Of a stretch of DNA of 62,279 nt, positions 9,465-17,961 are shown piece by piece. The notes below the pieces were generated by a model. That model saw only the letters and a list, made by a program, of their open reading frames with translations, was not told where the DNA came from and searched no databases. The DNA comes from an uncultured Bermanella sp. Lineage in GTDB: Bacteria > Pseudomonadota > Gammaproteobacteria > Pseudomonadales > Oceanobacteraceae. The DNA is taken from positions 1 through 62,279 of the forward strand of contig CAJXRF010000024.1 in assembly GCA_913058575.1 (NCBI GenBank), read 5' to 3'. A program made the translations under genes and the position numbers. The first letter of the stretch is position 1. Each line of letters starts with the position of its first letter.

Positions 9465-10832
9465 CTATATGATTTCAAAATATCGCTCCAACTCCCATTG
9501 TGATATGTGTTTACGATACTCCCGCTCTTCCCACTCACGGGTGGCGGCAAAATGATCAACAAAAGCATCGCCAAAATAATCTCGAGCCATTTTTGAATTC
9601 TTTAATAATTGTGCTGCATCCCACAGGGTTTCAGGCAATTTATGCTCAGGGTTTATGGGCTGATCGTAAGCATTGCCTGTTATCAATTGTTTCAATTGAG
9701 ATTTGTTTTCCACCCCCCATAAACCAGACGCAATTACCGCAGATAAAATCACGTAAGGGTTCGCGTCAGCTGCCCCTATGCGATATTCCAAACGCTGACT
9801 TTTTTCATTACCAGGAATAATACGAATGGCGCAGGTGCGATTATCGATGCCCACGCTGGCTTGAGTGGGTGCCCAGAAACCTGGAATTAAGCGTCGATAT
9901 GAATTTATAGTGGGGGCAATCATGCTTAACAATTGCGGCATTAACGCTTGCTGGCCTGCCACAAAGTTTTTCATGAGATCACTCATGTTATGAGGGTCTT
10001 GATTATCATAAAAAAGACTTTTGCCTTGCGTTCCTTTTAAAGACAAATGGATATGGCCGCTTTGCCCAGGTAATTGATCATGAAAGCGCGCCATAAAGGT
10101 GGCCATTTTTCCTTCTTTTTGCATGGCAATTTTGGTAAAAGTCTTAAACAAATTGGCTTTGTCGGCAGCATTCAACGCTCGATCATAGGTAATGGCCGCT
10201 TCCATGACGCCTGGCCCCGTTTCTTCATGCAAACCTTCAATAGGAATGTCCATGGCCTCACACACGCTTAACAAGTTTTTATAGGTGCTTTCGTGAGTGG
10301 TGTTGCGGATAACCGAATAGCCAAAATCTCCTGGGGCCATGGGGGTTAGGTTTTTAAAAGACTTTTCGCGAACCGATTGGGGGGTTTCATCAAAAACAAA
10401 AAATTCGTATTCAAAACCCGCTAACACATCAAAGCCCATATCTTTGGCTTTTTTCAATACGCGCTTTAATAATCCTCTTGGGCAAATAGCTTCGGCTTCA
10501 CCTGTAAACTGAGCCATGAAAAACAAATCATTGCCTTCCATGGGCATGACACGACAACTTTCTGGAATGATTTCCACAGAGGCGTCTGGGTAGCCTGTGT
10601 GCCAACCTGTATATTGCGTATTATCATAAAGCTGGTCTTTCATATCCCAACCCAACACCACATCACAAAAACCAAAGCCGTCATCTAGCGCTGATAAAAA
10701 TTTTTGTTTTGACATGTATTTACCACGCAAAATACCGTCAATATCAAACACACCTACTTTTACATGGCTAGCGGATTGATTTTCAACCATTTTCCTAGCG
10801 TCAGCTGTGGTTTGTATTTCCCTTGGATTCAT
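9465..10832 (-). CDS. Glutamine synthetase-like gamma-glutamyl-amine ligase (PuuA/GlnA4-type)
   Basis: 455 residues of the glutamine synthetase fold. Visible elements are the FEYEFFVF metal-binding strand, the EETGPGVMEAA loop, GQSGHIHLSL with the catalytic His, the RLIPGFWAP loop and RLEYRIGAADANPY. The sequence is of the gamma-glutamylpolyamine/ethanolamide synthetase type rather than housekeeping GlnA, lacking the adenylylation-site region of GlnA. The start at 10832 has an AAGGA Shine-Dalgarno; an upstream in-frame start at 10856 was rejected. It is first in an operon with ALDH, Fe-ADH and GATase, so it likely ATP-dependently joins glutamate to an amine, probably an amino alcohol. Confidence 0.88.
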   Translation of the reverse strand: MNPREIQTTADARKMVENQSASHVKVGVFDIDGILRGKYMSKQKFLSALDDGFGFCDVVLGWDMKDQLYDNTQYTGWHTGYPDASVEIIPESCRVMPMEGNDLFFMAQFTGEAEAICPRGLLKRVLKKAKDMGFDVLAGFEYEFFVFDETPQSVREKSFKNLTPMAPGDFGYSVIRNTTHESTYKNLLSVCEAMDIPIEGLHEETGPGVMEAAITYDRALNAADKANLFKTFTKIAMQKEGKMATFMARFHDQLPGQSGHIHLSLKGTQGKSLFYDNQDPHNMSDLMKNFVAGQQALMPQLLSMIAPTINSYRRLIPGFWAPTQASVGIDNRTCAIRIIPGNEKSQRLEYRIGAADANPYVILSAVIASGLWGVENKSQLKQLITGNAYDQPINPEHKLPETLWDAAQLLKNSKMARDYFGDAFVDHFAATREWEEREYRKHISQWELERYFEII

Positions 10833-10884
10833 TTTGCATCCTTGCCAAATAGCCATTAGGCGAGTGTTATTTGAATTTTTAACG

Positions 10885-10898
10885 GCCTATTTATAGGC
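10885..10898. promoter_or_regulatory. Inverted repeat upstream of the gamma-glutamyl operon
   Basis: GCCTAT-TT-ATAGGC, perfect arms, 53 bases upstream of the ligase start codon. The position fits an operator, but no local regulator can be assigned. Confidence 0.35.
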
Positions 10899-11031
10899 TA
10901 GGTGGGAGAGGAGAATCCGGCAAATTATTAGTGAAGAATCTCAGTGAATCTCACCACTATTTACAAGATACCCAGTCTGAGAGTGAAAAGCTTTTACTGA
11001 GGGCTATTGGCTGAAGAATTGGCATTGTTTA

Positions 11032-11053
11032 GCCACTCCCCCGTGGGAATGGC
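11032..11053 (-). terminator. Probable terminator hairpin after yqhD
   Basis: On the minus strand GCCATTCCC pairs with GGGAGTGGC (one G-U) around an ACGG loop, 25 bases past the yqhD stop. No good U-run follows, so the intrinsic terminator is weak or Rho-assisted. Confidence 0.5.
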
Positions 11054-11077
11054 CTTCATTATTTATTAAAGTTTGGG

Positions 11078-12235
11078 CTACAAAGCCATTTTTAGAATTT
11101 GCTCACTCACCTGTGGGGTAATATCGCGGTTCTCGCCTAATTTCACCATGCCATGTTGCTTAAGATTAGTAATTAACCCCTCTATGTGACTTTCATTTAA
11201 ATCCACATCGCTTAATCGCACCGGCACTCCTATTTGTACAAAGAATTGTTCGGTTTTTTCTATGGCTTGATCAATCTGTTCATCCTCAGTGCCCTTTTGA
11301 ATATTCCACACGCGTTGTGCGTATTGAAGCAGTTTTTCACGCTTCTCTTCACGGCGCACTTTCATAACCGCTGGTAAAACAATCGACAAGGTCCGGGCAT
11401 GATCAATACCGTGACCGCCGGTTAGCTCGTGGCCAATCATATGCGTGGCCCAATCCTGTGGCACCCCTGCACCAATCAAACCATTTAAGGCCATGGTGGC
11501 CGCCCACATTACATTACCACGGACTTCCATGTCATTTTTAGTGTCAGCAGCCAAAGCTTTAGGGCCCTCTTCAATTAGAGTTTGCAAAAGGCCTTCACTG
11601 AAACGGTCTTGTACTTTGCCGTTCACGCTGTAGGTTAAATACTGCTCCATAGTATGTACGAAAGCATCCACCACACCGTTACCCACTTGACGATCGGACA
11701 AACTTAGGGTGACCGCAGGGTCCAGTACTGCAAATTGTGGGCGCACCAATGGGCTTGAAAATGGTAATTTATGGCCATTACGGGTCACTACTGCCCCTTG
11801 GTTAGTTTCAGAACCCGTAGCTGGCAAGGTTAACACCGCACCAATTGGCAAGGCTTTTTGAATGCGCTGTTGTTTGGCAATAATGTCCCAAGGATCATCC
11901 CCTTCAAATAGGGCCGCGCCAGCAATAAACTTAACACCATCCACCACCGAGCCGCCGCCTACCGCTAAAAGGTAATCAATTTTCTTTTCTTTAATGATGG
12001 CCAGAGATTTAACAAGGGTGTCGTACTGAGGGTTAGGTTCAATACCAGAAAACTCAAACCACTCATGCTCGCATAAAGCTTGACTCACTTGATCGTACAC
12101 GCCATTTTTTTTAATGGACCCCCCGCCATACACCATTAATACGCGGGCGTCGGTAGGAATTTCCTTTTTAATGGCTTCAATTTGCCCTTCACCAAAATGG
12201 ATGCGGGTAGAGTTATGGAAACTAAAATTTAACAT
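11078..12235 (-). CDS. yqhD: NADPH-dependent aldehyde/alcohol dehydrogenase YqhD
   Basis: 385 residues, recognisably colinear with E. coli YqhD throughout (ILFG/IHFG start, GGGS, GIEPNP, AVGGGSV.DG, LPATGSE, NGLIGAGVPQDWATHM). Metal ligands by alignment are Asp190, His194, His265 and His279. YqhD reduces toxic short-chain aldehydes such as lipid-peroxidation products with NADPH. It sits between the gamma-glutamyl operon and the AlkC-like gene, separated from both by inverted repeats, so it is probably its own transcription unit. It may also support aldehyde handling by the adjacent operon. Confidence 0.93.
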   Translation of the reverse strand: MLNFSFHNSTRIHFGEGQIEAIKKEIPTDARVLMVYGGGSIKKNGVYDQVSQALCEHEWFEFSGIEPNPQYDTLVKSLAIIKEKKIDYLLAVGGGSVVDGVKFIAGAALFEGDDPWDIIAKQQRIQKALPIGAVLTLPATGSETNQGAVVTRNGHKLPFSSPLVRPQFAVLDPAVTLSLSDRQVGNGVVDAFVHTMEQYLTYSVNGKVQDRFSEGLLQTLIEEGPKALAADTKNDMEVRGNVMWAATMALNGLIGAGVPQDWATHMIGHELTGGHGIDHARTLSIVLPAVMKVRREEKREKLLQYAQRVWNIQKGTEDEQIDQAIEKTEQFFVQIGVPVRLSDVDLNESHIEGLITNLKQHGMVKLGENRDITPQVSEQILKMAL

Positions 12236-12272
12236 TTAAGAGCCTGTGGTATATGAATACTTCAAATAATCA

Positions 12273-12297
12273 TAGGCGATGACGGAAAAGTCGCCTA
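12273..12297. promoter_or_regulatory. Inverted repeat upstream of yqhD
   Basis: TAGGCGA (12273-12279) and TCGCCTA (12291-12297) flank 11 bases, 38 bases upstream of the yqhD ATG. It is a candidate operator or leader hairpin. Confidence 0.35.
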
Positions 12298-12312
12298 ACA
12301 ATTTAAACTCAG

Positions 12313-12336
12313 TTTATGCCCATCAAAAGGCATAAA
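12313..12336 (-). terminator. Hairpin downstream of the AlkC-like gene
   Basis: TTTATGCC and GGCATAAA, eight perfect pairs with an 8-base loop, 85 bases past the AlkC-like stop on the minus strand. It may end the tetR-alkC transcript; no clear U-run. Confidence 0.35.
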
Positions 12337-12420
12337 CAACACAGGGAGAATGGAACACATAATTGGCTGTACAGGACTAATAATATCTTTTTTGCAATTT
12401 GCGCTTTTACTTATTCTATT

Positions 12421-13560
12421 TTACATGTGCAGCATAAAATGACATTTTGCCAAAATATCACCATTTACTTGCAAATGCACTTCGTGAGCACCTGGGTAAT
12501 ATTTACGGGTGCTGATTTTTTTTATGGCATGCTTTTTTGTCATTTTTAATGGTTGATTTAAAGATATGAATTTTTGTGCCCATTTAAAAACCTTGGGGCT
12601 AAGGGTGCCATTGGCTTTTTTATGATAAACCACGTAATCAATCATCATTTTATGAGACTTAAGGTGTTCGCAGCTTAAGTCCAACACCATGTTCAATTCA
12701 CCACCTAAGATAATATTCGTTTTATCTAACGAAAATTGTTTTACCGTCAGTTTCGGTACTGGGGTAAACCCCAAAATAGCCAACGCTGCTTGGTCACCTT
12801 TTTTCAATAAAGTTCTTAGCGCATGCTTAATTAACCATTGGCGATCATGGCTGGCACCCACAGACCAATTTGATAATAAATCTGTCACCAGCTTGGGATG
12901 GTCTTTACTAATATCGTTTAAGTTATTGGCCACAGAACGTCGCACGTATAATTGGTGGTCATCTTTTAAAGCCGTTAATAAATTTATGACAGGCTTTGGG
13001 TCTTTAATAAAGCGTGGTAAGCGAGAAAAAAGCGGTAATTTTGGTCGTGTACCTTCGCTGACTAAGCGGCGCACATGGACATTTTCGTGTGTCATCCATT
13101 GGGTGAGTTGTTGGTAGGTTTCGTCATAATGGCTATCTATAAATACGCGAATGGCGCCTTCACTGCTAAAGCGCTTGGTCATTTCCATCAAGGCCATCAT
13201 GGATGTTTTAAAATCATCTTGCCCATAATGAGCCACAAATTCGCATTGGGGTAAAACAATGAATCCATAAGGTGAAGTAAGATCCACACCGTCTAAATTA
13301 TCTTGCGCTATTTCAGGCCCTAAGGCTTTTATTAAAATCGCCACAGCATGTTGAAAGTCATTGGGCAAGCACGCCTTTAAAGCTATGCGCACTTGAGCGA
13401 TACGCTCGTTTAACCCTAAGTTTTGAAGATTATCCAGCGCTTCAATCTCAAACTGAGTTTCATTAAATTCTTGATAAACCGACTTAATGCGATCACTTAA
13501 CTGACCGATACTTTTCTTACCTATGCTGTCGCGCAATAACGACGGACTGTTTGCAGTCAT
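12421..13560 (-). CDS. AlkC/AlkD-like HEAT-repeat DNA alkylation repair protein with C-terminal beta domain
   Basis: 379 residues. The N-terminal two thirds are alpha-helical repeats with the HVRRLVSEGTRPKLP motif typical of the AlkC branch of alkylpurine DNA glycosylases, plus YVRRSVANNLNDISK. The C-terminal part (about 280-379) is beta-rich, consistent with the Ig-like domain known at the end of some AlkC proteins. The expected role is non-base-flipping excision of alkylated bases such as 3-methyladenine. It begins 29 bases after the TetR gene on the same strand, so the two are probably cotranscribed and TetR-regulated, which would be an unusual control for a glycosylase. Confidence 0.8.
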   Translation of the reverse strand: MTANSPSLLRDSIGKKSIGQLSDRIKSVYQEFNETQFEIEALDNLQNLGLNERIAQVRIALKACLPNDFQHAVAILIKALGPEIAQDNLDGVDLTSPYGFIVLPQCEFVAHYGQDDFKTSMMALMEMTKRFSSEGAIRVFIDSHYDETYQQLTQWMTHENVHVRRLVSEGTRPKLPLFSRLPRFIKDPKPVINLLTALKDDHQLYVRRSVANNLNDISKDHPKLVTDLLSNWSVGASHDRQWLIKHALRTLLKKGDQAALAILGFTPVPKLTVKQFSLDKTNIILGGELNMVLDLSCEHLKSHKMMIDYVVYHKKANGTLSPKVFKWAQKFISLNQPLKMTKKHAIKKISTRKYYPGAHEVHLQVNGDILAKCHFMLHM

Positions 13561-13589
13561 GATTTTTCACTTAACCAAGAAAATAGTAT

Positions 13590-14183
13590 TTATGCACTAA
13601 CACGATGAGTGGCTAGCAGGGCATCTAGAGCTTGCTTAGCCATTTCACCACTGTTCATCTTATTAAATGGCACCCCAGAAACAGACAACCCCACATCAAA
13701 TGACAGTAATAAATCACACCACAAATCAATGGGGCTGGTTGCTATGATACGCCCGCACTTCACTTCTGCTTTTAGATTTTCAAGATATAAGCCACGCACC
13801 CATTTGATAAAATCGCTCACCATGACAAAGGCTTTCTCTGGGACTGCGTGACGGTTATTCAAGGTATTCACCATCATGCAACCATGATACTCATCGCCAA
13901 AATCTATGCTGGCAAAATACTGATAAATATTGTTTACATGGGCCGGTGTTCTCTTTAGCTGCTGACTATAAGTTTGACGGGCCAGTACTAAGTACTGATC
14001 CAGCGCCTCACAAAACAACCCCTCTTTACCATCAAATTCACTATAGAGACTAAAACGATTGAGACCGGTGTGTTCCACCAGTTCCTTTAAATGGGCCCCT
14101 TCATAGCCTTTTCGCCAAAACACATCCATGGCCTTTAGTAACACTTCTTCCTTTTGATATTGCTTTTTTCTACCCCGTGCCAT
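13590..14183 (-). CDS. TetR/AcrR-family transcriptional regulator
   Basis: 197 residues with an N-terminal helix-turn-helix (about 12-57: LLKAMDVFWRKGY, then LNRFSLYSEF) followed by a helical ligand-binding domain. It is divergent from the small secreted ABM-like gene and lies upstream of the AlkC-like gene. Three copies of a 14-base motif in the intergenic space probably are its operators, controlling both directions. The ligand is unknown. Confidence 0.9.
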   Translation of the reverse strand: MARGRKKQYQKEEVLLKAMDVFWRKGYEGAHLKELVEHTGLNRFSLYSEFDGKEGLFCEALDQYLVLARQTYSQQLKRTPAHVNNIYQYFASIDFGDEYHGCMMVNTLNNRHAVPEKAFVMVSDFIKWVRGLYLENLKAEVKCGRIIATSPIDLWCDLLLSFDVGLSVSGVPFNKMNSGEMAKQALDALLATHRVSA

Positions 14184-14257
14184 GGCCGCCTCTTTTTATA
14201 ACACACCGTCTAGTTCATTCGGCTGTGTAGTCACTTAGTGATATTTCACAAATTATA

Positions 14258-14328
14258 CACCTATCGTTCAGTAAATCACTGAAAAACTAAACGATGGGTG
14301 ATTAAATAATTAAGCACCTATCGTTTAG
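14258..14328. promoter_or_regulatory. Three-copy operator between tetR and the divergent gene
   Basis: Copy 1 CACCTATCGTTCAG (14258-14271) and copy 3 CACCTATCGTTTAG (14315-14328) are direct. Copy 2 (14287-14300) is inverted, reading CACCCATCGTTTAG on the other strand. Copy 3 abuts a -10-like GATAAT (14328-14333) that would serve the rightward gene. The arrangement fits TetR autorepression plus control of the divergent gene. Confidence 0.75.
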
Positions 14329-14392
14329 ATAATAATTTCCGAGATAAATGATGGTGTAACTTCAATTTATTTAGAAAACCTCAAGGATCATC

Positions 14393-14746
14393 ATGAATAT
14401 TCGCTTTGCATTAATTATGGCTCTGACTTTACTGTCATTAAATGGCCATGGACAAACTGTTGAACAGGCCTATTTTAAAAATAATCAGGGCGTTCAAAAT
14501 AGCCAAATAGTAAAGGCGGCCCAAGATATGCAATCAACCATTAGCCAATGGCCAGGCTTTATTTCACGGGAATTAGTGCATTTAGAGGGGAATAAATGGG
14601 TTGATATTGTTCATTGGGATAATAGCCAAGCAGCACAACAGGCCGTTGAAAACGCCATGAAAAGCCCCGTTTGTTTAAATTTTTTCGCCCTCATTCAAAG
14701 TAAACCAAGCGATATGCAGCACGGAGAAATCAAGCTAATGCAATAA
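14393..14746 (+). CDS. Small secreted protein, ABM (antibiotic biosynthesis monooxygenase)-like
   Basis: 117 residues. Residues 1-20 form a Sec signal peptide (hydrophobic core IMALTLLSL, likely cleavage after GHG). The rest resembles a ferredoxin-like ABM/EthD-type fold with SQWPGFISRELVH and WVDIVHWDNSQAAQQA, typical of ABM-domain monomers. The signal peptide is unusual for this fold and would place it in the periplasm. It has a good AAGGA Shine-Dalgarno and lies downstream of the triple operator, so it is likely TetR-repressed. The enzymatic role is unproven. Confidence 0.75.
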   Translation: MNIRFALIMALTLLSLNGHGQTVEQAYFKNNQGVQNSQIVKAAQDMQSTISQWPGFISRELVHLEGNKWVDIVHWDNSQAAQQAVENAMKSPVCLNFFALIQSKPSDMQHGEIKLMQ

Positions 14747-14749
14747 CCA

Positions 14750-15880
14750 TTAAATTTTGGCGGAAATTATATCCACCAGCATACTGCTGATTTTTTCAAA
14801 ACTCGACTTCAAATCACCGTCTGTGGCGGTAGCTTTATATAGTTCATCAGATGAGCTATCGAGTAATTTCGTGAAATGATTCTCTTGCTCTTCTGTTAAG
14901 GTTAGGCGAGCAAAAGATTCGTTTACGCTAGTATTTAAATTAGAAATAATCTGTGAAATTTCCTTGTTTTTACTTTCAGATAAATCTTCGATTTTTAAAA
15001 GGGTATTTTCTATGTCTTCTAGGGCAAGCTTTATACGGTTAATCACCGACTGCTCTTTCTCATAAGCAATATTCAAACTGCTCATTCTGGCGGTTGCTCC
15101 GTTTAAAATAGACACAATATGATCTTTCACACGACCACAAAGCATGTCATCGTCTATTGGCAGGTTTTTAATTAGAAATGAAATATTATCTGACACACAA
15201 AGGCAACGCTTACCAAACTCCATTATTTTTTCGCCACCTACCATTTCAGACATTAACGTAATTTCTAGGGGCGCACATACGCCTGTACTGCTGTGATTTA
15301 GAATTGTTTCAAACCCTCTTAACTGAACACAACTGTTTAGCCCGTAGGACTGCAATGAAGCCACAATTAAATCGGCTAATGAATTTTGGTCCTCACACTG
15401 AAAGCTGTTTTCCATAAACTGCAATACACCGCCCAATTCGCCGCTATTGGTCATGGCCATATTGGCAAAGGCGTTGGCACTGTCTAATTTACTTTTAAAT
15501 TCTTCCAAGACATTAAGGTTGTGCTCAATTTTGGCAATCACTTCATTAATATCGCAAGGCTTGGTTAAGTAATCGGCCCCGCCTGCTTCATAACCCTTTA
15601 ATTTGTCTGCCATATCAGTATGTGCAGACAAGAAAATCACTGGGATAGATTGGTAATCAAAATTTTCTTTAATAATTTCACAGCATTCATAGCCGCTCAT
15701 CTCTGGCATACGAACATCCATCAATACCAAGTCTGGGGTATCTTCATCCATGGCTTCAAGACAGGCTTTACCAGATTCAACACAGGTAACTCGATACTTG
15801 GATTCAAGCGTTCTGAGTATTAATAATAAATTGGCAGGTTGATCGTCCACCACCATAATATGTTTTTGCGTGTCAGCCAT
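14750..15880 (-). CDS. Response regulator with receiver domain and novel helical C-terminal region
   Basis: 376 residues. The receiver domain (1-125) has Asp12/Asp13, phospho-acceptor Asp55 in LMDVRMPE and Lys in LTKPCD. The remainder has no recognised DNA-binding, GGDEF or HD domain. It contains a possible GAF-like segment (about 150-235) and a long coiled-coil-forming region (about 255-376). It is divergent from a REC-kinase/REC pair and convergent with the ABM-like gene. It is probably an output or adaptor protein of the same phosphorelay. Confidence 0.8.
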   Translation of the reverse strand: MADTQKHIMVVDDQPANLLLILRTLESKYRVTCVESGKACLEAMDEDTPDLVLMDVRMPEMSGYECCEIIKENFDYQSIPVIFLSAHTDMADKLKGYEAGGADYLTKPCDINEVIAKIEHNLNVLEEFKSKLDSANAFANMAMTNSGELGGVLQFMENSFQCEDQNSLADLIVASLQSYGLNSCVQLRGFETILNHSSTGVCAPLEITLMSEMVGGEKIMEFGKRCLCVSDNISFLIKNLPIDDDMLCGRVKDHIVSILNGATARMSSLNIAYEKEQSVINRIKLALEDIENTLLKIEDLSESKNKEISQIISNLNTSVNESFARLTLTEEQENHFTKLLDSSSDELYKATATDGDLKSSFEKISSMLVDIISAKI

Positions 15881-16167
15881 TTCACCCCCAACACAGATAT
15901 TTCACGATGAAGCTTTTTAGAGTATGAATGCTCAATGAACTTCATAAGTCTATATGCGCCCAATTAAACATTAGCACAAACCAAAAAGTTATCTGCCTTC
16001 AGCCGTATTTGGGCCTATACAAGGGAATTTTAAATTCAACAACGCCATATCATAGAAGCGTTTCATATAAGTAATATGCCTTTATAATAAATAGAAATTA
16101 ACAAAGGTTTTCTCTGCCAACCTCTATAATTAAATGATTCAAATCGTTTAATAGCAGGAACCTCGTT

Positions 16168-17499
16168 TTGCCTGACTCAAATACCACTTGGAATTGGAAG
16201 GTACTGCTGGCAGATGATGACCCCTCCTTTCATAAAGTTGGTCGTAGTACACTGAATGGCATTGTATTTGACAAGCATCAAATAGAAACATTTAGCAGCC
16301 ACGATTATGATTCCACTTGTCTATTTTTAAATGAAAATCCAGACACTGCATTGGTGATATTAGATTTCTGTATGGACGAAGCCAATACAGGCTTACTGGT
16401 CATTAATTACATACGCAATCAATTACAAAACAAGCAAATTAGAATTTTATTGCACACCAGTAATGCTCAATTTGAGTCGGAAAGTATGGCCTTAGAGCAA
16501 TATGCCATCAGCGGTTTTTTAAGTAAGTTAAACGCCACACCCAACCAGTTATTAACCAAATCAAAGTTAGCGTTACGCTCCTTCAGTGACATTAGAAACG
16601 TTCAAAAATCAGCTCAAACCAACACCGAACTTGAAAAAGAAATTTCAATAAACACTCGTCAATTATTAGATCTCAGTGCCAAGATGCAAGGAGAAATACA
16701 CAAACGAAAAAAAACCGAACAACAATTAACCACCTTCAATGATCAGCTTGAAAAAGAAGTGCTTAAGCGAACTCAAGCGGCTAAAAAAGCCGAAAATGAA
16801 GCCATAAAAGCCAGCAATGCTAAAACTGAATTTTTATCCCGCATGAGCCATGAATTAAGAACACCATTGAACGCAATATTGGGGTTTTCGCAGCTATTAA
16901 TGGCCGATCCTCTGATCACCAATAATGAACGACAAAATGAAAGTGTCGAGCAAATACATATTGCAGGTAATCATTTATTATATTTGGTTTCTGAAATTCT
17001 CGATTTATCTAGAATAGAAGCGGGTAAGCTAAGTGTAAATATTGATGCAATAGACGTTATCTCCGTTATCGATAACTGCATCACCACCATGCTTCCCAGC
17101 GCAGGCAATAGAAACATAACTATTGAATTAAATTCACCCCAGCAATTATGGCTAATGGGCGATCACGTAAGAGTTAAACAAGTGGTGTTAAATATTCTCA
17201 GTAATGCCATTAAATACGGCCCTGAAAATGACGCCATTCACATTCAGGCATTCATACAAAATGATATGGCGGTTATCGAAGTGAAAGATAACGGTCCTGG
17301 TATCAGTGAAAAAATGCAGGAGTTTTTATATACCCCCTTTGAGCGTTGTCACAATAGTGAGTCCGATGTGGAAGGCACCGGAGTGGGTTTGGCCATTACC
17401 AAACGGCTAATGGACCTCATGCAGGGGGAGATTGCTTTTGAAAACCTAACCCCCAAAGGCTGTCTATTTACGCTCTCTTTCCCTACAGCCCAGATTTAA
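16168..17499 (+). CDS. Receiver-histidine kinase hybrid (N-terminal REC, HisKA, HATPase)
   Basis: 443 residues, no transmembrane segments. An N-terminal receiver-like domain (about 10-130, LLADDDPSF and VILDFCMDE) is followed by a coiled coil (about 150-215). HisKA follows with FLSRMSHELRTPLNA, then an N box (ILSNAIKYGPE) and a G box (GTGVGLAIT). The start is TTG with AGCAGGAA seven bases upstream. A soluble REC-kinase is usually an intermediate in a phosphorelay, and the single-receiver gene 36 bases downstream is its natural partner. Confidence 0.88.
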   Translation: MPDSNTTWNWKVLLADDDPSFHKVGRSTLNGIVFDKHQIETFSSHDYDSTCLFLNENPDTALVILDFCMDEANTGLLVINYIRNQLQNKQIRILLHTSNAQFESESMALEQYAISGFLSKLNATPNQLLTKSKLALRSFSDIRNVQKSAQTNTELEKEISINTRQLLDLSAKMQGEIHKRKKTEQQLTTFNDQLEKEVLKRTQAAKKAENEAIKASNAKTEFLSRMSHELRTPLNAILGFSQLLMADPLITNNERQNESVEQIHIAGNHLLYLVSEILDLSRIEAGKLSVNIDAIDVISVIDNCITTMLPSAGNRNITIELNSPQQLWLMGDHVRVKQVVLNILSNAIKYGPENDAIHIQAFIQNDMAVIEVKDNGPGISEKMQEFLYTPFERCHNSESDVEGTGVGLAITKRLMDLMQGEIAFENLTPKGCLFTLSFPTAQI

Positions 17500-17535
17500 T
17501 CGCTATACTTGTATTAACATTCTGGATACAAGCCC

Positions 17536-17928
17536 ATGAAAAAAGCAGATTTAAAGTTTATGGTCATAGATGATGACCCTGCCAGCCTTGCCTTGGTAAA
17601 AGCCACTTTAAGTCAGGCCCAGTATCCAAATGTAGACTTATTTATTGATCCAAAAGAAGCACAAAAGTCCTATCAGACACAGCATTACGATATATTAATT
17701 TTAGATCTCAGAATGCCACAACTAAGTGGTTTCGACATATTAAAAGAAATGAAAACCATACATGCCAAAAGCCCCCGAACCATCGTATTAACCGCGCAAG
17801 TTGAAGCCGATACTGCAGACAGAGCCATGGCATTGGGGGCCAAAAAGGTGTTATTTAAGCCCTATAATGTTCAGGACTTAGTCATAGAAATCGCCACACA
17901 AGTGGAGGCTTTGTCGTACACCCGCTAG
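17536..17928 (+). CDS. Single-domain response regulator (CheY-like)
   Basis: 130-residue stand-alone receiver with the acidic cluster IDDDP, phospho-acceptor Asp57 in ILDLRMPQ, Thr in VLTAQ and Lys in LFKPYN. There is no output domain, so it either acts by protein contact or shuttles phosphate. It is cotranscribed with the REC-kinase directly upstream. Confidence 0.9.
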   Translation: MKKADLKFMVIDDDPASLALVKATLSQAQYPNVDLFIDPKEAQKSYQTQHYDILILDLRMPQLSGFDILKEMKTIHAKSPRTIVLTAQVEADTADRAMALGAKKVLFKPYNVQDLVIEIATQVEALSYTR

Positions 17929-17961
17929 CCTTTCTTCTTTTCTTGTAAATTTATCTTTAAA

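Noticed and set aside
5921-10832. Simple annotation as the Puu putrescine pathway
   Set aside because: PuuB-type oxidase is missing and an Fe-alcohol dehydrogenase is present, so putrescine is not the best-supported substrate.
12316-12549. 77-codon plus-strand frame at the AlkC-like gene end
   Set aside because: It is largely antisense to the AlkC-like gene and has no family features.
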